Below, piece after piece: positions 6,529 through 13,587 of a stretch of 15,388 bases of DNA. The translations under genes and the position numbers were made by a program. Numbering within the stretch: the first letter of the stretch is position 1; each line of letters starts with the position of its first letter. Origin of the DNA: UBA1756 sp045627805 (GTDB lineage: Bacteria > Bacteroidota > Bacteroidia > Bacteroidales > WCHB1-69); the NCBI GenBank assembly GCA_045627805.1, contig JAZQOJ010000074.1, positions 1 through 15,388 on the forward strand. Reading direction: 5' to 3'. Below the pieces are notes generated by a model. It was not told the DNA's origin, did not search any database, and was given only the letters and a program-made list of their open reading frames with translations.

Positions 6529-8277
6529 TCATTCATCCTCTTTTTCCTGCGCCTGCACAATCTCCTTCGCATTCAGATTGTTCATAAAATTCGCCTCGAT
6601 TTTCACATAACGCTTCAAGGTACGGCGCGAGAAGGAAATGAACATCACGAGCGCCACGGCGATAAGGATAAGCACCCAGAAGGTGAATTTGAAATACTTT
6701 GATAACACAAGGATTACGAAAACGCAGGAGCCGAAAATGCGCAGAAGCGTCCAGCCGACAATAGCGATACGGCTTCCCTTGCTCTGCTGCCACAGCCGAG
6801 AATAGATGGCCTGTGTGCGGCTGCTGTGACGTACGAGGCCCAACAGGAAAGGAGCCAGAACAAGCAGCGTGATGATGCAGTTGATAAGATTCACCACTTT
6901 GACGGAAAGCATTGGGGTGAGCTTCGACAACATAAAGGGTGACAGGAACTTAAACGATGCGATTACGACCGAGGCAGCGCAAACTCCCAACACGAGGGTA
7001 CGCGGCAGAGACGTCGCAATCACCATTTTCCAGCCCTTATCAGAACGGGTTCCATTCCCCATCAGATTGTAGTTGTTCAACAATTCCTTCGTACGGGAAG
7101 GCAATTTGCGGTCAAGATAACGATAAGCGGGCTGCGCCAATCGGATACAGTAGGGCGTGGTGAACGTGGATATGACGGCCACCGCCACTATGATCGGATA
7201 GATAACGGGATTCATCACGTTGAGCGACACGCCGAGCGAAGCGATGATAAAAGCGAACTCACCGATTTGCGCCAGACTGAAGCCCACTTGCATAGAGGTC
7301 TGCAAGTTCTCACCCGCAATCAGCACGCTGAAAGACGACACAATCGCCTTGACAGCCAGAACAATCAACGTGAGGACGAGAATCGTGCCCCAATACTCGC
7401 CCAAGATGTGCGGGTCAACCATCATACCGACGGAGACGAAAAAGATGGCGCCGAACAGGTCCTTCACACTTTTGAACAAGCGCTCTATATGCTCGGCCTC
7501 CACGGTTTCGGAAAGTATGGAACCCATCACGAAAGCGCCAAGCGCCGAAGAGAAGCCGACCGCATTGGCAAAGATGACCATTCCAAAGCAAAGTCCGATG
7601 GAGAAGATGAGCAGGGTCTCGTGGTTAATGTAGTTTTTCGCCTTCCTGAAAAAGGTAGGAATGACCGAGATGCCCACCACGAACCAGAGCACCATAAAAA
7701 ACACCAATTTCAAGATACAGGACAGCATATCCAGTCCATCAACACTCTTGCTGACAGCGGCCGTGGAAAGCAGCACCATCATCAAAATGGCGACGATGTC
7801 CTGAATAATCAGGATCACCATCGTGATGTCGGCGAACTTTTCCCTTTTCAGGTCCATATCGTCAAAGGCCTTGATAATGATGGTGGTAGAAGACATCGCG
7901 AGCATACCCCCGAGGAAAATGCTCTCCATCGTGGTCCAGTCGAGCAGATAGCCCGATATGAATCCGACGCAGAACATAATGAGGATTTCGGCTATGGAAG
8001 CGACTATAGCGGTCGGTCCCACCTTGAACAGTTTCTTAAAACTGAATTCAAGCCCCAAAGCGAAAAGCAGGAAGATGATACCCAACTCCGACCACTGAGA
8101 GACCGTCTCCTGTTCTATCACGGTAGGGAAAAGGTTGAAATTCGGTCCCACGAGGAAACCTGCCACGATATAACCGAGTACCAGTGGCTGCTTCAACAAT
8201 TTGAAAATGATGGTCACAACGCCAGCTGAGATCAGGATCAGGGCGAGGTCGGAAACGAGGTGCAAGTCTTCTGCCAT
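6529..8277 (-). CDS. CPA2-type cation:proton antiporter (KefB/Na+/H+ exchanger family), without RCK domain
   Basis: This is a 582-residue integral membrane protein. I chose the ATG at 8277 over an in-frame TTG at 8286. Residues 5-385 form the exchanger fold of about 12 membrane segments. Family motifs include LGYIVAGFLVGP (34-45), LFALGLEFSFKKL, MLAMSSTTIIIKAFDD and IIQDIVAI, with Q159-D160 the probable ion-binding pair, and FSSALGAFVMGSILSET and FFVSVGMMVDP. A second hydrophobic block (about 418-550, some four more segments) is followed by a short charged tail (RRTLKRYVKIEANF...). Related Bacteroidota proteins, as I recall, often carry a further TrkA-C-type regulatory domain, which is missing here; nothing resembling it follows in any frame. 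It likely exchanges K+ or Na+ for protons across the inner membrane; the ion cannot be told from sequence. It has its own promoter just after the tsf terminator. Confidence 0.9.
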   Translation of the reverse strand: MAEDLHLVSDLALILISAGVVTIIFKLLKQPLVLGYIVAGFLVGPNFNLFPTVIEQETVSQWSELGIIFLLFALGLEFSFKKLFKVGPTAIVASIAEILIMFCVGFISGYLLDWTTMESIFLGGMLAMSSTTIIIKAFDDMDLKREKFADITMVILIIQDIVAILMMVLLSTAAVSKSVDGLDMLSCILKLVFFMVLWFVVGISVIPTFFRKAKNYINHETLLIFSIGLCFGMVIFANAVGFSSALGAFVMGSILSETVEAEHIERLFKSVKDLFGAIFFVSVGMMVDPHILGEYWGTILVLTLIVLAVKAIVSSFSVLIAGENLQTSMQVGFSLAQIGEFAFIIASLGVSLNVMNPVIYPIIVAVAVISTFTTPYCIRLAQPAYRYLDRKLPSRTKELLNNYNLMGNGTRSDKGWKMVIATSLPRTLVLGVCAASVVIASFKFLSPFMLSKLTPMLSVKVVNLINCIITLLVLAPFLLGLVRHSSRTQAIYSRLWQQSKGSRIAIVGWTLLRIFGSCVFVILVLSKYFKFTFWVLILIAVALVMFISFSRRTLKRYVKIEANFMNNLNAKEIVQAQEKEDE

Positions 8278-8296
8278 AGTTGCCAAATTTATGCTG

Positions 8297-8304
8297 CAAA
8301 GATA
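8297..8304 (-). promoter_or_regulatory. Bacteroidota -7 box for the antiporter gene
   Basis: The minus strand reads TATCTTTG, 19 bp before the chosen ATG. It lies directly downstream of the T-tract of the tsf terminator. The would-be -33 region is occupied by that T-tract, and no TTG sits at 19-21 bp spacing. Confidence 0.55.
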
Positions 8305-8314
8305 CGAAAAAAAG

Positions 8315-8346
8315 CAAAAAAAAACCGCACTTTGAGGTGCGGTTTT
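8315..8346 (-). terminator. Intrinsic terminator of the rplM-rpsI-rpsB-tsf operon
   Basis: On the minus strand, AAAACCGCAC and GTGCGGTTTT form a 10-bp stem with a 6-nt loop (CTCAAA), running into a nine-T tract. It starts 19 bp after the tsf stop, a textbook rho-independent terminator. Confidence 0.92.
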
Positions 8347-8364
8347 AGGGAATTGCAGCAGAAC

Positions 8365-9369
8365 TTATTCGCCCAATTGGCAGCGGAAGAAGCCCGTGCA
8401 AGTAAGATTCGCGTTAGCGGCCTTCATAAATTGTTCAACGCTCATCTTGTTGTCGCAGTAGTAAGGTTGTGCGAGCAAGGTGTTTTCTTTGAAGAATTTC
8501 TGAAGACGGCCCTGAGAAATCATTTCGATTTTCTTGGCTTGTTTTTCAAGGTTAGCCATTGCTTCTTCAGCGACGGTCTTCTTGATTTCGCGAGCCAACT
8601 GTGCCTGCTCAGGAGTGAGCCAACCCTTAGCGGTGTTGCTTTCGATGTGGTCGTCAGAGTCAACGTGAGCGGGGTTGATGCCGGCCTTGCGGATAGCGGC
8701 CTCGACTGCCTTTTCAACTTCTTCGGCCTTGGTCTTTTCAATGCTGACGGCGAGTTCGCGTGCCTTGACTTCATCGGAGATGCTGTCGGCGCTAAGTGCC
8801 ATCGGGTTCATTGAAGCGATCTGGAGCGCAACTTCGTGAGCGGTTTCGTCTTCGCCAGCGAGGTTGAAGGCGGCGATACAGCCCAGACGGTTGCCAAGGT
8901 GGTTGTAAGCGGTAACGTGAGCGGCTTCGAGCACGTTGTAAGCGGGGAGCTCGATTTTCTCGCCGGTCTTGCCCGTCATATCAAGGATCAATTCGCTGAC
9001 GGTACGTCCGTTGATGGAGAAGTTCAACAGTTCGTCACGGGTGGCGATGTTGTTTTCCATAGCGGTGTTGATGAAGGTTTCGCTAAGAGCGACGAACTCT
9101 TCATTCTTGCCAACGAAATCGGTCTCGCAGCTCAGAACGAGGATATATGCCTTGGTGTGGTCGGCGTTGACCTTTGCGATGACGCGGCCCTGATCGGCGG
9201 TACGGTCAGCGCGTTTTGCAGCGACTTTCTGACCTTTCTTACGAAGGATATCGATAGCTTTATCGAAATCGCCTTCTGCTTCCACGAGGGCGTGCTTGCA
9301 GTCCATCATACCAACGCCAGTGGCTTTTCTCAGTTCATTGACTTGAGCAGCAGTGATTTTAACTTCCAT
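8365..9369 (-). CDS. tsf: Translation elongation factor Ts
   Basis: EF-Ts exchanges GDP for GTP on EF-Tu in the cytoplasm. The N-terminal UBA-like domain reads ITAAQVNELRKATGVGMMDC and ALVEAEGDFDKAIDILRKKG. It is followed by the EF-Tu-contacting signature LSCETDFVGKNEEF and the core subdomains, with VALQIASMNP. At 334 residues it is longer than E. coli EF-Ts (283), as usual in Bacteroidota. The start is ATG 9369 (MEVKITAAQV); an upstream in-frame start at 9396 would add nine residues that do not fit the family and would leave no gap to rpsB. It lies 27 bp after rpsB, the classical pairing, and is the last gene of the operon before the terminator. Confidence 0.97.
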   Translation of the reverse strand: MEVKITAAQVNELRKATGVGMMDCKHALVEAEGDFDKAIDILRKKGQKVAAKRADRTADQGRVIAKVNADHTKAYILVLSCETDFVGKNEEFVALSETFINTAMENNIATRDELLNFSINGRTVSELILDMTGKTGEKIELPAYNVLEAAHVTAYNHLGNRLGCIAAFNLAGEDETAHEVALQIASMNPMALSADSISDEVKARELAVSIEKTKAEEVEKAVEAAIRKAGINPAHVDSDDHIESNTAKGWLTPEQAQLAREIKKTVAEEAMANLEKQAKKIEMISQGRLQKFFKENTLLAQPYYCDNKMSVEQFMKAANANLTCTGFFRCQLGE

Positions 9370-9396
9370 AATATTTTTAATGAATAAGTTTAACAA

Positions 9397-10239
9397 TTAG
9401 TTTTTCTTGGTGCTACCGGCCTTGATGCCTTTCTTAGCACCGATTCTTTTTCTGCGGTGACCGTCCTCGGTGTCTTCGCCTTCGTTGTTTTCGGTTTCCA
9501 CGTTTTCAACGTCGATGTTTTCCTCTTCTTCAACGACAGCGTCCTTGTTAGCGAGGCGTTCAGCGTTACCTTCAGCGATGGCGTCGCAGATGGCCTTCAC
9601 GATGACGGAGATTGACTTTGAAGCGTCGTCGTTAGCGGGGATGGGGAAGTCAACGAGGTTGGGGTTGGAATTGGTGTCGACGATTGCGAAGGTGGGGATG
9701 TTCAATCTGTGAGCTTCGGCAACTGCGATGTGTTCTTTCAGGATGTCAACGATGAAAACAGCAGAAGGAAGTCTGTTCAAATCAGCGATGGAGCCGAGGT
9801 TCTTTTCGAGTTTGGCTCTTTCGCGCTGGATCTGCAGTTTCTCGCGTTTTGAGATCTTGTCGAACTGAGGACCCGTCATCAACTTGTCGAGGTCGGACAT
9901 CTTCTTGACGGCTTTGCGGATGGTGGTGAAGTTGGTGAGCATACCGCCAGGCCAACGTTCGGTAACGTAAGGCATACCGACTTCCTTTACGAGTTCGGCA
10001 ACGGTGTCCTTCGCCTGTTTTTTGGTAGCCACGAAGAGGATCTTGCGGCCGGTGCGCGCCATATTGCGTGCTGCGTTGCAAGCTTCTTCCAGCTTTTCAG
10101 CCGTCGTGTGGAGGTCGATAATGTGAATACCGTTTTTCTCCATAAAGATGTAAGGAGCCATCTTAGGATCCCATTTTCTCTTGAGGTGTCCGAAATGACA
10201 ACCTGCTTCTAATAATTGCTCAAATGTAACTTGTGCCAT
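9397..10239 (-). CDS. rpsB: 30S ribosomal protein S2
   Basis: S2 binds late to the small-subunit head and is needed for S1 docking where S1 is present. The 280-residue sequence shows LLEAGCHFGHLKRKWDPKM, YIFMEKNGIHIIDL, ILFVATKKQAKD, YVTERWPGGMLTNF and the C-terminal NRLPSAVFIVDILKE and VDTNSNPNLVDFPIPANDDA. The tail (about 230-280) is first acidic (EEEENIDVENVETENNEGED), then basic, an extension seen in Bacteroidota S2. A 106-bp gap with a stem-loop separates it from rpsI, so it may have its own leader-based control. Confidence 0.98.
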   Translation of the reverse strand: MAQVTFEQLLEAGCHFGHLKRKWDPKMAPYIFMEKNGIHIIDLHTTAEKLEEACNAARNMARTGRKILFVATKKQAKDTVAELVKEVGMPYVTERWPGGMLTNFTTIRKAVKKMSDLDKLMTGPQFDKISKREKLQIQRERAKLEKNLGSIADLNRLPSAVFIVDILKEHIAVAEAHRLNIPTFAIVDTNSNPNLVDFPIPANDDASKSISVIVKAICDAIAEGNAERLANKDAVVEEEENIDVENVETENNEGEDTEDGHRRKRIGAKKGIKAGSTKKN

Positions 10240-10268
10240 TGTTTTTATTGTTTACTTTCTTAATAATC

Positions 10269-10304
10269 AATTGCTGAGTAGTTCGTGCTGAAGTCTCAGC
10301 AATT
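10269..10304 (-). promoter_or_regulatory. Stem-loop in the rpsB leader, candidate autoregulatory site
   Basis: On the minus strand, AATTGCTGAG and CTCAGCAATT form a perfect 10-bp stem around a 16-nt loop, ending 29 bp before the rpsB ATG. The left arm can alternatively pair its GCTGA with an inner TCAGC (opposite 10287-10291), giving a competing 5-bp hairpin with loop GACT. Ribosomal-protein genes are commonly controlled by feedback on leader RNA; that S2 binds this one is inference. Confidence 0.5.
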
Positions 10305-10345
10305 TCGATACTAAACTTAAAATTCTGTAATAAGTAAGAGATGGA

Positions 10346-10732
10346 TTAACGTTTGCTGAACTGGAATCTCTTACGAGCTTTGGGCTGGCCGGGTTTCTTA
10401 CGTTCAACCATACGCGGGTCGCGCTTCAAGAGGCCTTTTGACTTGAGTGCCGGGCGGAGGTCCGGGAAAAGTTCTACGATGGCTCTTGAGATGGCGAGAC
10501 GGAGAGCTTCGGCCTGGCCAGTCATACCGCCGCCATCGAGGTTGACCTTGATGTCGTATTGGCCTTCGAGTTCGGTAATCTGCAGGGGCTGGGTGACCAC
10601 ATACTGGAGAGTGCCGAGCGGGAAATATTCTTTGTAATCGCGTTTGTTGATGGTAATGTTACCGGTACCTTTGGTCATATAGATACGTGCGACCGCGGTT
10701 TTTCTTCTTCCGATTGTATTCGTGACTTCCAT
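10346..10732 (-). CDS. rpsI: 30S ribosomal protein S9
   Basis: S9 is a small-subunit protein whose C-terminal tail reaches the P-site tRNA. The 128-residue sequence has the family start TIGRRKTAVARIYMTKGTG, then NKRDYKEYF, VNLDGGGMTGQAEALRLAIS and the basic end RDPRMVERKKPGQPKARK. It finishes in SKR, the conserved tRNA-contacting terminus. It lies 5 bp after rplM, the conserved L13-S9 pair, and is clearly co-transcribed. Confidence 0.98.
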   Translation of the reverse strand: MEVTNTIGRRKTAVARIYMTKGTGNITINKRDYKEYFPLGTLQYVVTQPLQITELEGQYDIKVNLDGGGMTGQAEALRLAISRAIVELFPDLRPALKSKGLLKRDPRMVERKKPGQPKARKRFQFSKR

Positions 10733-10737
10733 TTCTC

Positions 10738-11193
10738 TTATTTGATTTCGTTAATGTCGATTAATTTGGGTTGTTGACCTTCGTGCGGATGGTTGGGGCC
10801 AGCGTAAACGTAAAGGTTGCGGAACAGTTCGTCTCCGAGTCTGTTCTTCGGGAGCATACCTCTGACAGCGTGTTCGATGATGCCTCTGGGGTTGAGCTTG
10901 AGGACCTCGCGGGGAGTTCTGAAGCGCTGTCCGCCAGGATAACCGGTGTGACGGGTGTAGATCTTGTCGGTCAACTTCTTGCCGGTGAAACGGACCTTCT
11001 CAGCATTGATGACGATGACGTTGTCGCCGCAATCGAAGTGAGGGGTGTAACAGGTTTTGGTTTTGCCGCGCAAGATGCGAGCGATAACGGTGGAAAGGCG
11101 GCCAACGACTGCGTTCTCAGCGTCGATCACGACCCATTCTTTCTTCACGATTTTCTCATTAGCCGAAATCGTTTTGTAGCTTAATGTGTTCAT
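10738..11193 (-). CDS. rplM: 50S ribosomal protein L13
   Basis: L13 is an early-assembly large-subunit protein. The 151 residues show WVVIDAENAVVGRLSTVIA, ILRGKTKTCYTPHFDCGD, VIVINAEKVRFTGKKL, YTRHTGYPGG and the terminal RGMLPKNRLGDELFRNLYVY with GPNHPHEGQQP. This is the first gene of the four-gene operon. The ATG follows a purine-rich stretch (seven A, G, nine A on the minus strand) rather than a Shine-Dalgarno sequence, typical for the phylum. Confidence 0.98.
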   Translation of the reverse strand: MNTLSYKTISANEKIVKKEWVVIDAENAVVGRLSTVIARILRGKTKTCYTPHFDCGDNVIVINAEKVRFTGKKLTDKIYTRHTGYPGGQRFRTPREVLKLNPRGIIEHAVRGMLPKNRLGDELFRNLYVYAGPNHPHEGQQPKLIDINEIK

Positions 11194-11296
11194 TCTTTTT
11201 TTTTCTTTTTTTGAGCCGCACGTTCACCCATACGGACTCGATTTCTAACTCTTTTTATCTTTCTAACAGCAAGATAATAATCGGATTTTTCGGGCG

Positions 11297-11326
11297 GCAA
11301 AATTACAAAATTATTTTCAAATAGCA
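11297..11326 (-). promoter_or_regulatory. Promoter of the rplM operon (-33 TTG, -7 TAATTTTG)
   Basis: On the minus strand, TTG (opposite 11324-11326) is followed after exactly 19 bp by TAATTTTG (opposite 11297-11304), matching the Bacteroidota consensus in both boxes and spacing. Transcription would start near 11290, giving a leader of roughly 97 nt. Confidence 0.75.
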
Positions 11327-11440
11327 ACGCCCCCCAATTATTTTTTTCAGATTTTTTTGTTCCTCCCTTGACCAGCGCCCGGCCAAAATCTCAAATCACC
11401 ATTTTTTTTGCAAGATTGCGAATTGTTCTAAATTGTTTTG

Positions 11441-11448
11441 TAAATTTG
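11441..11448 (+). promoter_or_regulatory. -7 box of the panC-panD-gpmA operon
   Basis: TAAATTTG matches TAnnTTTG. The nearest TTG candidates give spacings of 15 bp (11423) and 22 bp (11416), neither ideal. The leader to the panC start would be about 65 nt and ends in an A/T-rich run typical of Bacteroidota start regions. Confidence 0.55.
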
Positions 11449-11521
11449 CTGACTTGAAACAAAGGCGAGGATTCTTCATAAGAATCTGATAATTAATTAT
11501 GTATATATAATAAAAGAAACA

Positions 11522-12358
11522 ATGTTGCTGATTAAAACGACAGAAGAGTTACAAGCGGCGATGAGTCGGGTGCGGAAAGAGGGTAAAACCATCGGTTTTG
11601 TGCCCACGATGGGCGCCCTTCACGCAGGCCACCTGTCACTGATGCAGCGCGCTCGCCGCGAAAACGATGTGGTGGTGTGTTCCATCTTCGTGAACCCCAC
11701 GCAATTCAACAACCAGGAAGATCTGGAGAAATACCCGCGCACCCTTGAGGCCGACGTGGAACTGATCAAGGAAGTGGTCGATTTCGCGTTCGCCCCCTCA
11801 GTGGAGGAGGTTTACCGCGTTCCCGCAACCGAGAAGTACGACTTCGGACAGCTCGAGAACGTGATGGAAGGACCTATGCGTCCCGGCCATTTCAACGGCG
11901 TCGGCATCATCGTGAAGCGGCTCTTCGACTGGGTGCAGCCCACCCGCGCATACTTCGGGGAAAAGGACTTCCAGCAAGTAGCCATCATCAAGAGTTTGGT
12001 AAAGCAGTGCCACCTCAACATACAGATAGTGCCCTGCCCCATCGTGCGCGAGCCGAGCGGGCTGGCGCTGAGCTCCCGCAACAAACGGCTCTCAGAATCG
12101 TCGCGCAACACCGCCGCCAACATCTACCGCATCCTGAAGGAATCGCTGAAGCTGGACACCACCCGCGTTAGCGAAATCAAGCAGTTCGTGGCCGACGAAA
12201 TCGCCAAAATCGACATCTTCAAGCTCGAATATTACGAAATCGTGGACGGCGAGACCCTGCAGCCCGTCAGCGACCTCGCCGACTCCGACTCCGTTGTCGG
12301 CTGCATCACAGTCTGGGCCGACGATGTGCGCCTCATCGACAACATCCGATACAAATAA
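11522..12358 (+). CDS. panC: Pantothenate synthetase (pantoate--beta-alanine ligase)
   Basis: PanC joins pantoate and beta-alanine at the expense of ATP, giving pantothenate, AMP and diphosphate. The 278 residues fit the family. The nucleotidyltransferase signature is PTMGALHAGHLSL (28-40, an HxGH-type ATP site). Also present are FVNPTQF (56-62), RPGHFNGVGIIVKRLF in the pantoate/ATP pocket, GEKDFQQ (146-152) and LSSRN (183-187, where LAMSSRN is more usual). The C-terminal lid domain starts near 190 and includes ITVWADDVRLIDNI. It is the first gene of the operon; panD follows after 24 bp, and its product makes the beta-alanine used here. Confidence 0.97.
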   Translation: MLLIKTTEELQAAMSRVRKEGKTIGFVPTMGALHAGHLSLMQRARRENDVVVCSIFVNPTQFNNQEDLEKYPRTLEADVELIKEVVDFAFAPSVEEVYRVPATEKYDFGQLENVMEGPMRPGHFNGVGIIVKRLFDWVQPTRAYFGEKDFQQVAIIKSLVKQCHLNIQIVPCPIVREPSGLALSSRNKRLSESSRNTAANIYRILKESLKLDTTRVSEIKQFVADEIAKIDIFKLEYYEIVDGETLQPVSDLADSDSVVGCITVWADDVRLIDNIRYK

Positions 12359-12382
12359 AACTACCTTTACATATATTATATA

Positions 12383-12724
12383 ATGCAGATTGAAATTTTA
12401 AAATCGAAAATCCATCAGGTGGCCGTTACGGAAGCCAATCTCAACTACGTGGGCAGCATTACGATTGACGAGGCGATGATGGATGCTGCCAACCTGATTG
12501 AAAACGAGAAAGTTCAGGTCCTGGACATCAACAACGGTGAGCGCTTTGAGACCTACGTCATCAAGGGACGCAAGGATTCCGGCGTGATCTGCCTCAACGG
12601 GCCCGCCGCCCGCAAAGTGTGCGTGGGCGACATCGTGGTCATCATTTCCTACTGCTCAATGGATTTCGAAGAGGCAAAACGCTTCAAGCCGACCGTCATT
12701 TTCCCAAAAAACAACCGAATTTAA
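12383..12724 (+). CDS. panD: Aspartate 1-decarboxylase proenzyme
   Basis: PanD decarboxylates L-aspartate to beta-alanine, the second substrate of PanC. The 113 residues match the family's usual 115-125. Self-cleavage between G24 and S25 (in NYVGSITID) generates the pyruvoyl group from S25. K9, H11, Y22, R54, Y58 and N72 (LNGPAAR) fall at the same positions as in the E. coli enzyme. It lies 24 bp after panC and 18 bp before gpmA, so the three are probably one transcript. E. coli PanD needs PanZ for maturation; no panZ-like gene is seen here. Confidence 0.97.
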   Translation: MQIEILKSKIHQVAVTEANLNYVGSITIDEAMMDAANLIENEKVQVLDINNGERFETYVIKGRKDSGVICLNGPAARKVCVGDIVVIISYCSMDFEEAKRFKPTVIFPKNNRI

Positions 12725-12742
12725 CCACCAAAAATCAACAAT

Positions 12743-13498
12743 ATGCACAGATTAGTATTGATTCGCCACGGCGAAAGCGAATGGAACAAGGCCAACCTCT
12801 TTACCGGCTGGACCGACGTTGACTTATCAGAAAAAGGACTGCAAGAAGCAGCCGAAGCCGGAAAGTCGCTGAAAGAGGCGGGCTTCTGCTTCGAATACGC
12901 ATACACTTCATTCTTGAAACGCGCCATCAAGACCCTGAACCTCGTTCTTGAAAATATGGACCAACTGTGGATCCCCGTTGAAAAGAGTTGGCGCCTGAAT
13001 GAAAAACACTACGGAGCCCTCCAAGGTTTCAACAAAGCCGAGATGACCGAGAAGTACGGTCCCGAAAAAACCAAGATGTGGCGCCGCAGCTACGACATCC
13101 GCCCGGAAAGCCTGGCCGACGACGACGACCGCAATCCCGCGCTCGACCCGCGCTACAAAAACATCGACGACCCGATGGCGAAACCGCACACCGAAGCACT
13201 CTGCGACACCATCGCCCGCATCATTCCCTATTGGGAAAACGTGATCCGCCCCAGAGTAGCTAACGCTTCCGGCGACATCATCATCGCTGCTCACGGAAAC
13301 AGTCTCCGTGGCATCATCAAGGTGCTCAAGAACATCTCCGACGAAGACATCATCGGGCTCAACCTCCCCACCGGAATCCCCTACGTCTTTGAATTCGACG
13401 ACAATATGCAGCTCCTGAAAGACTACTTCCTCGCTGACGAAGAGACCGTGAAAAAACTGATGGAGGCCGTAGCCAATCAAGGAAACGCAAAAAAATAG
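12743..13498 (+). CDS. gpmA: 2,3-bisphosphoglycerate-dependent phosphoglycerate mutase
   Basis: This enzyme interconverts 3- and 2-phosphoglycerate in glycolysis and gluconeogenesis. The 251 residues fit the dPGM type. The phosphohistidine motif is LIRHGESEWN with H9, followed by TGWTDVDLSEKG. R60 (FLKRAI), the acid/base E87 in RLNEKHYGALQG and the second histidine H184 in AAHGNSLRG complete the site. The insertions typical of dPGM (PEKTKMWRRSYDIRP, DPRY) distinguish it from short phosphatase relatives. It sits 18 bp after panD and is followed by a terminator-like hairpin. Confidence 0.97.
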   Translation: MHRLVLIRHGESEWNKANLFTGWTDVDLSEKGLQEAAEAGKSLKEAGFCFEYAYTSFLKRAIKTLNLVLENMDQLWIPVEKSWRLNEKHYGALQGFNKAEMTEKYGPEKTKMWRRSYDIRPESLADDDDRNPALDPRYKNIDDPMAKPHTEALCDTIARIIPYWENVIRPRVANASGDIIIAAHGNSLRGIIKVLKNISDEDIIGLNLPTGIPYVFEFDDNMQLLKDYFLADEETVKKLMEAVANQGNAKK

Positions 13499-13534
13499 GG
13501 CGACATCAACACCCGAAACAGAATCGTAACATTT

Positions 13535-13575
13535 ATGTTAGAGGCGTGATCCACTGCGTCTCTAACATTTGTTTT
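13535..13575 (+). terminator. Probable terminator after gpmA
   Basis: GTTAGAGGCG (13537-13546) pairs with CGTCTCTAAC (13557-13566), with one G-U pair, around a 10-nt loop. Two further A-T pairs extend the stem outward, and ATTTGTTTT follows. The T-tract is interrupted, so efficiency is uncertain. It starts about 36 bp after the gpmA stop and ends before the apbE start. Confidence 0.55.
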
Positions 13576-13587
13576 ATAATCCACAAT

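Larger units (their letters stand above)
11194..11521. other. Divergent intergenic region between rplM and panC
   Basis: The 328-bp AT-rich spacer contains outward-facing promoters for both operons, described separately. The rplM leader (about 97 nt) holds the direct repeat GTTAGAAA twice on the minus strand (opposite 11242-11249 and 11260-11267). The panC leader holds a 7-bp hairpin, GATTCTT/AAGAATC (11470-11486). I see no gene here. Confidence 0.7.

Noticed and set aside
7267..8229. A 320-codon open frame on the plus strand opposite the antiporter
   Set aside because: Its product is highly charged, rich in H, E, D and R with no family features, and mirrors the codons of the clearly real membrane protein on the other strand.
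8278..8286. TTG start at 8286 for the antiporter
   Set aside because: The ATG at 8277 gives a normal family N-terminus, and the extra MAT adds nothing.
8836..9387. Long plus-strand frame opposite tsf
   Set aside because: It is an antisense shadow of a highly conserved gene; there is no promoter or family motif of its own.
12908..13480. 190-codon minus-strand frame opposite gpmA
   Set aside because: It is a valine/glycine-rich shadow caused by codon use in gpmA.
13546..13587. Upstream ATG for apbE at 13546
   Set aside because: It would place 14 residues before a good lipoprotein signal peptide and lies inside the terminator-like hairpin.
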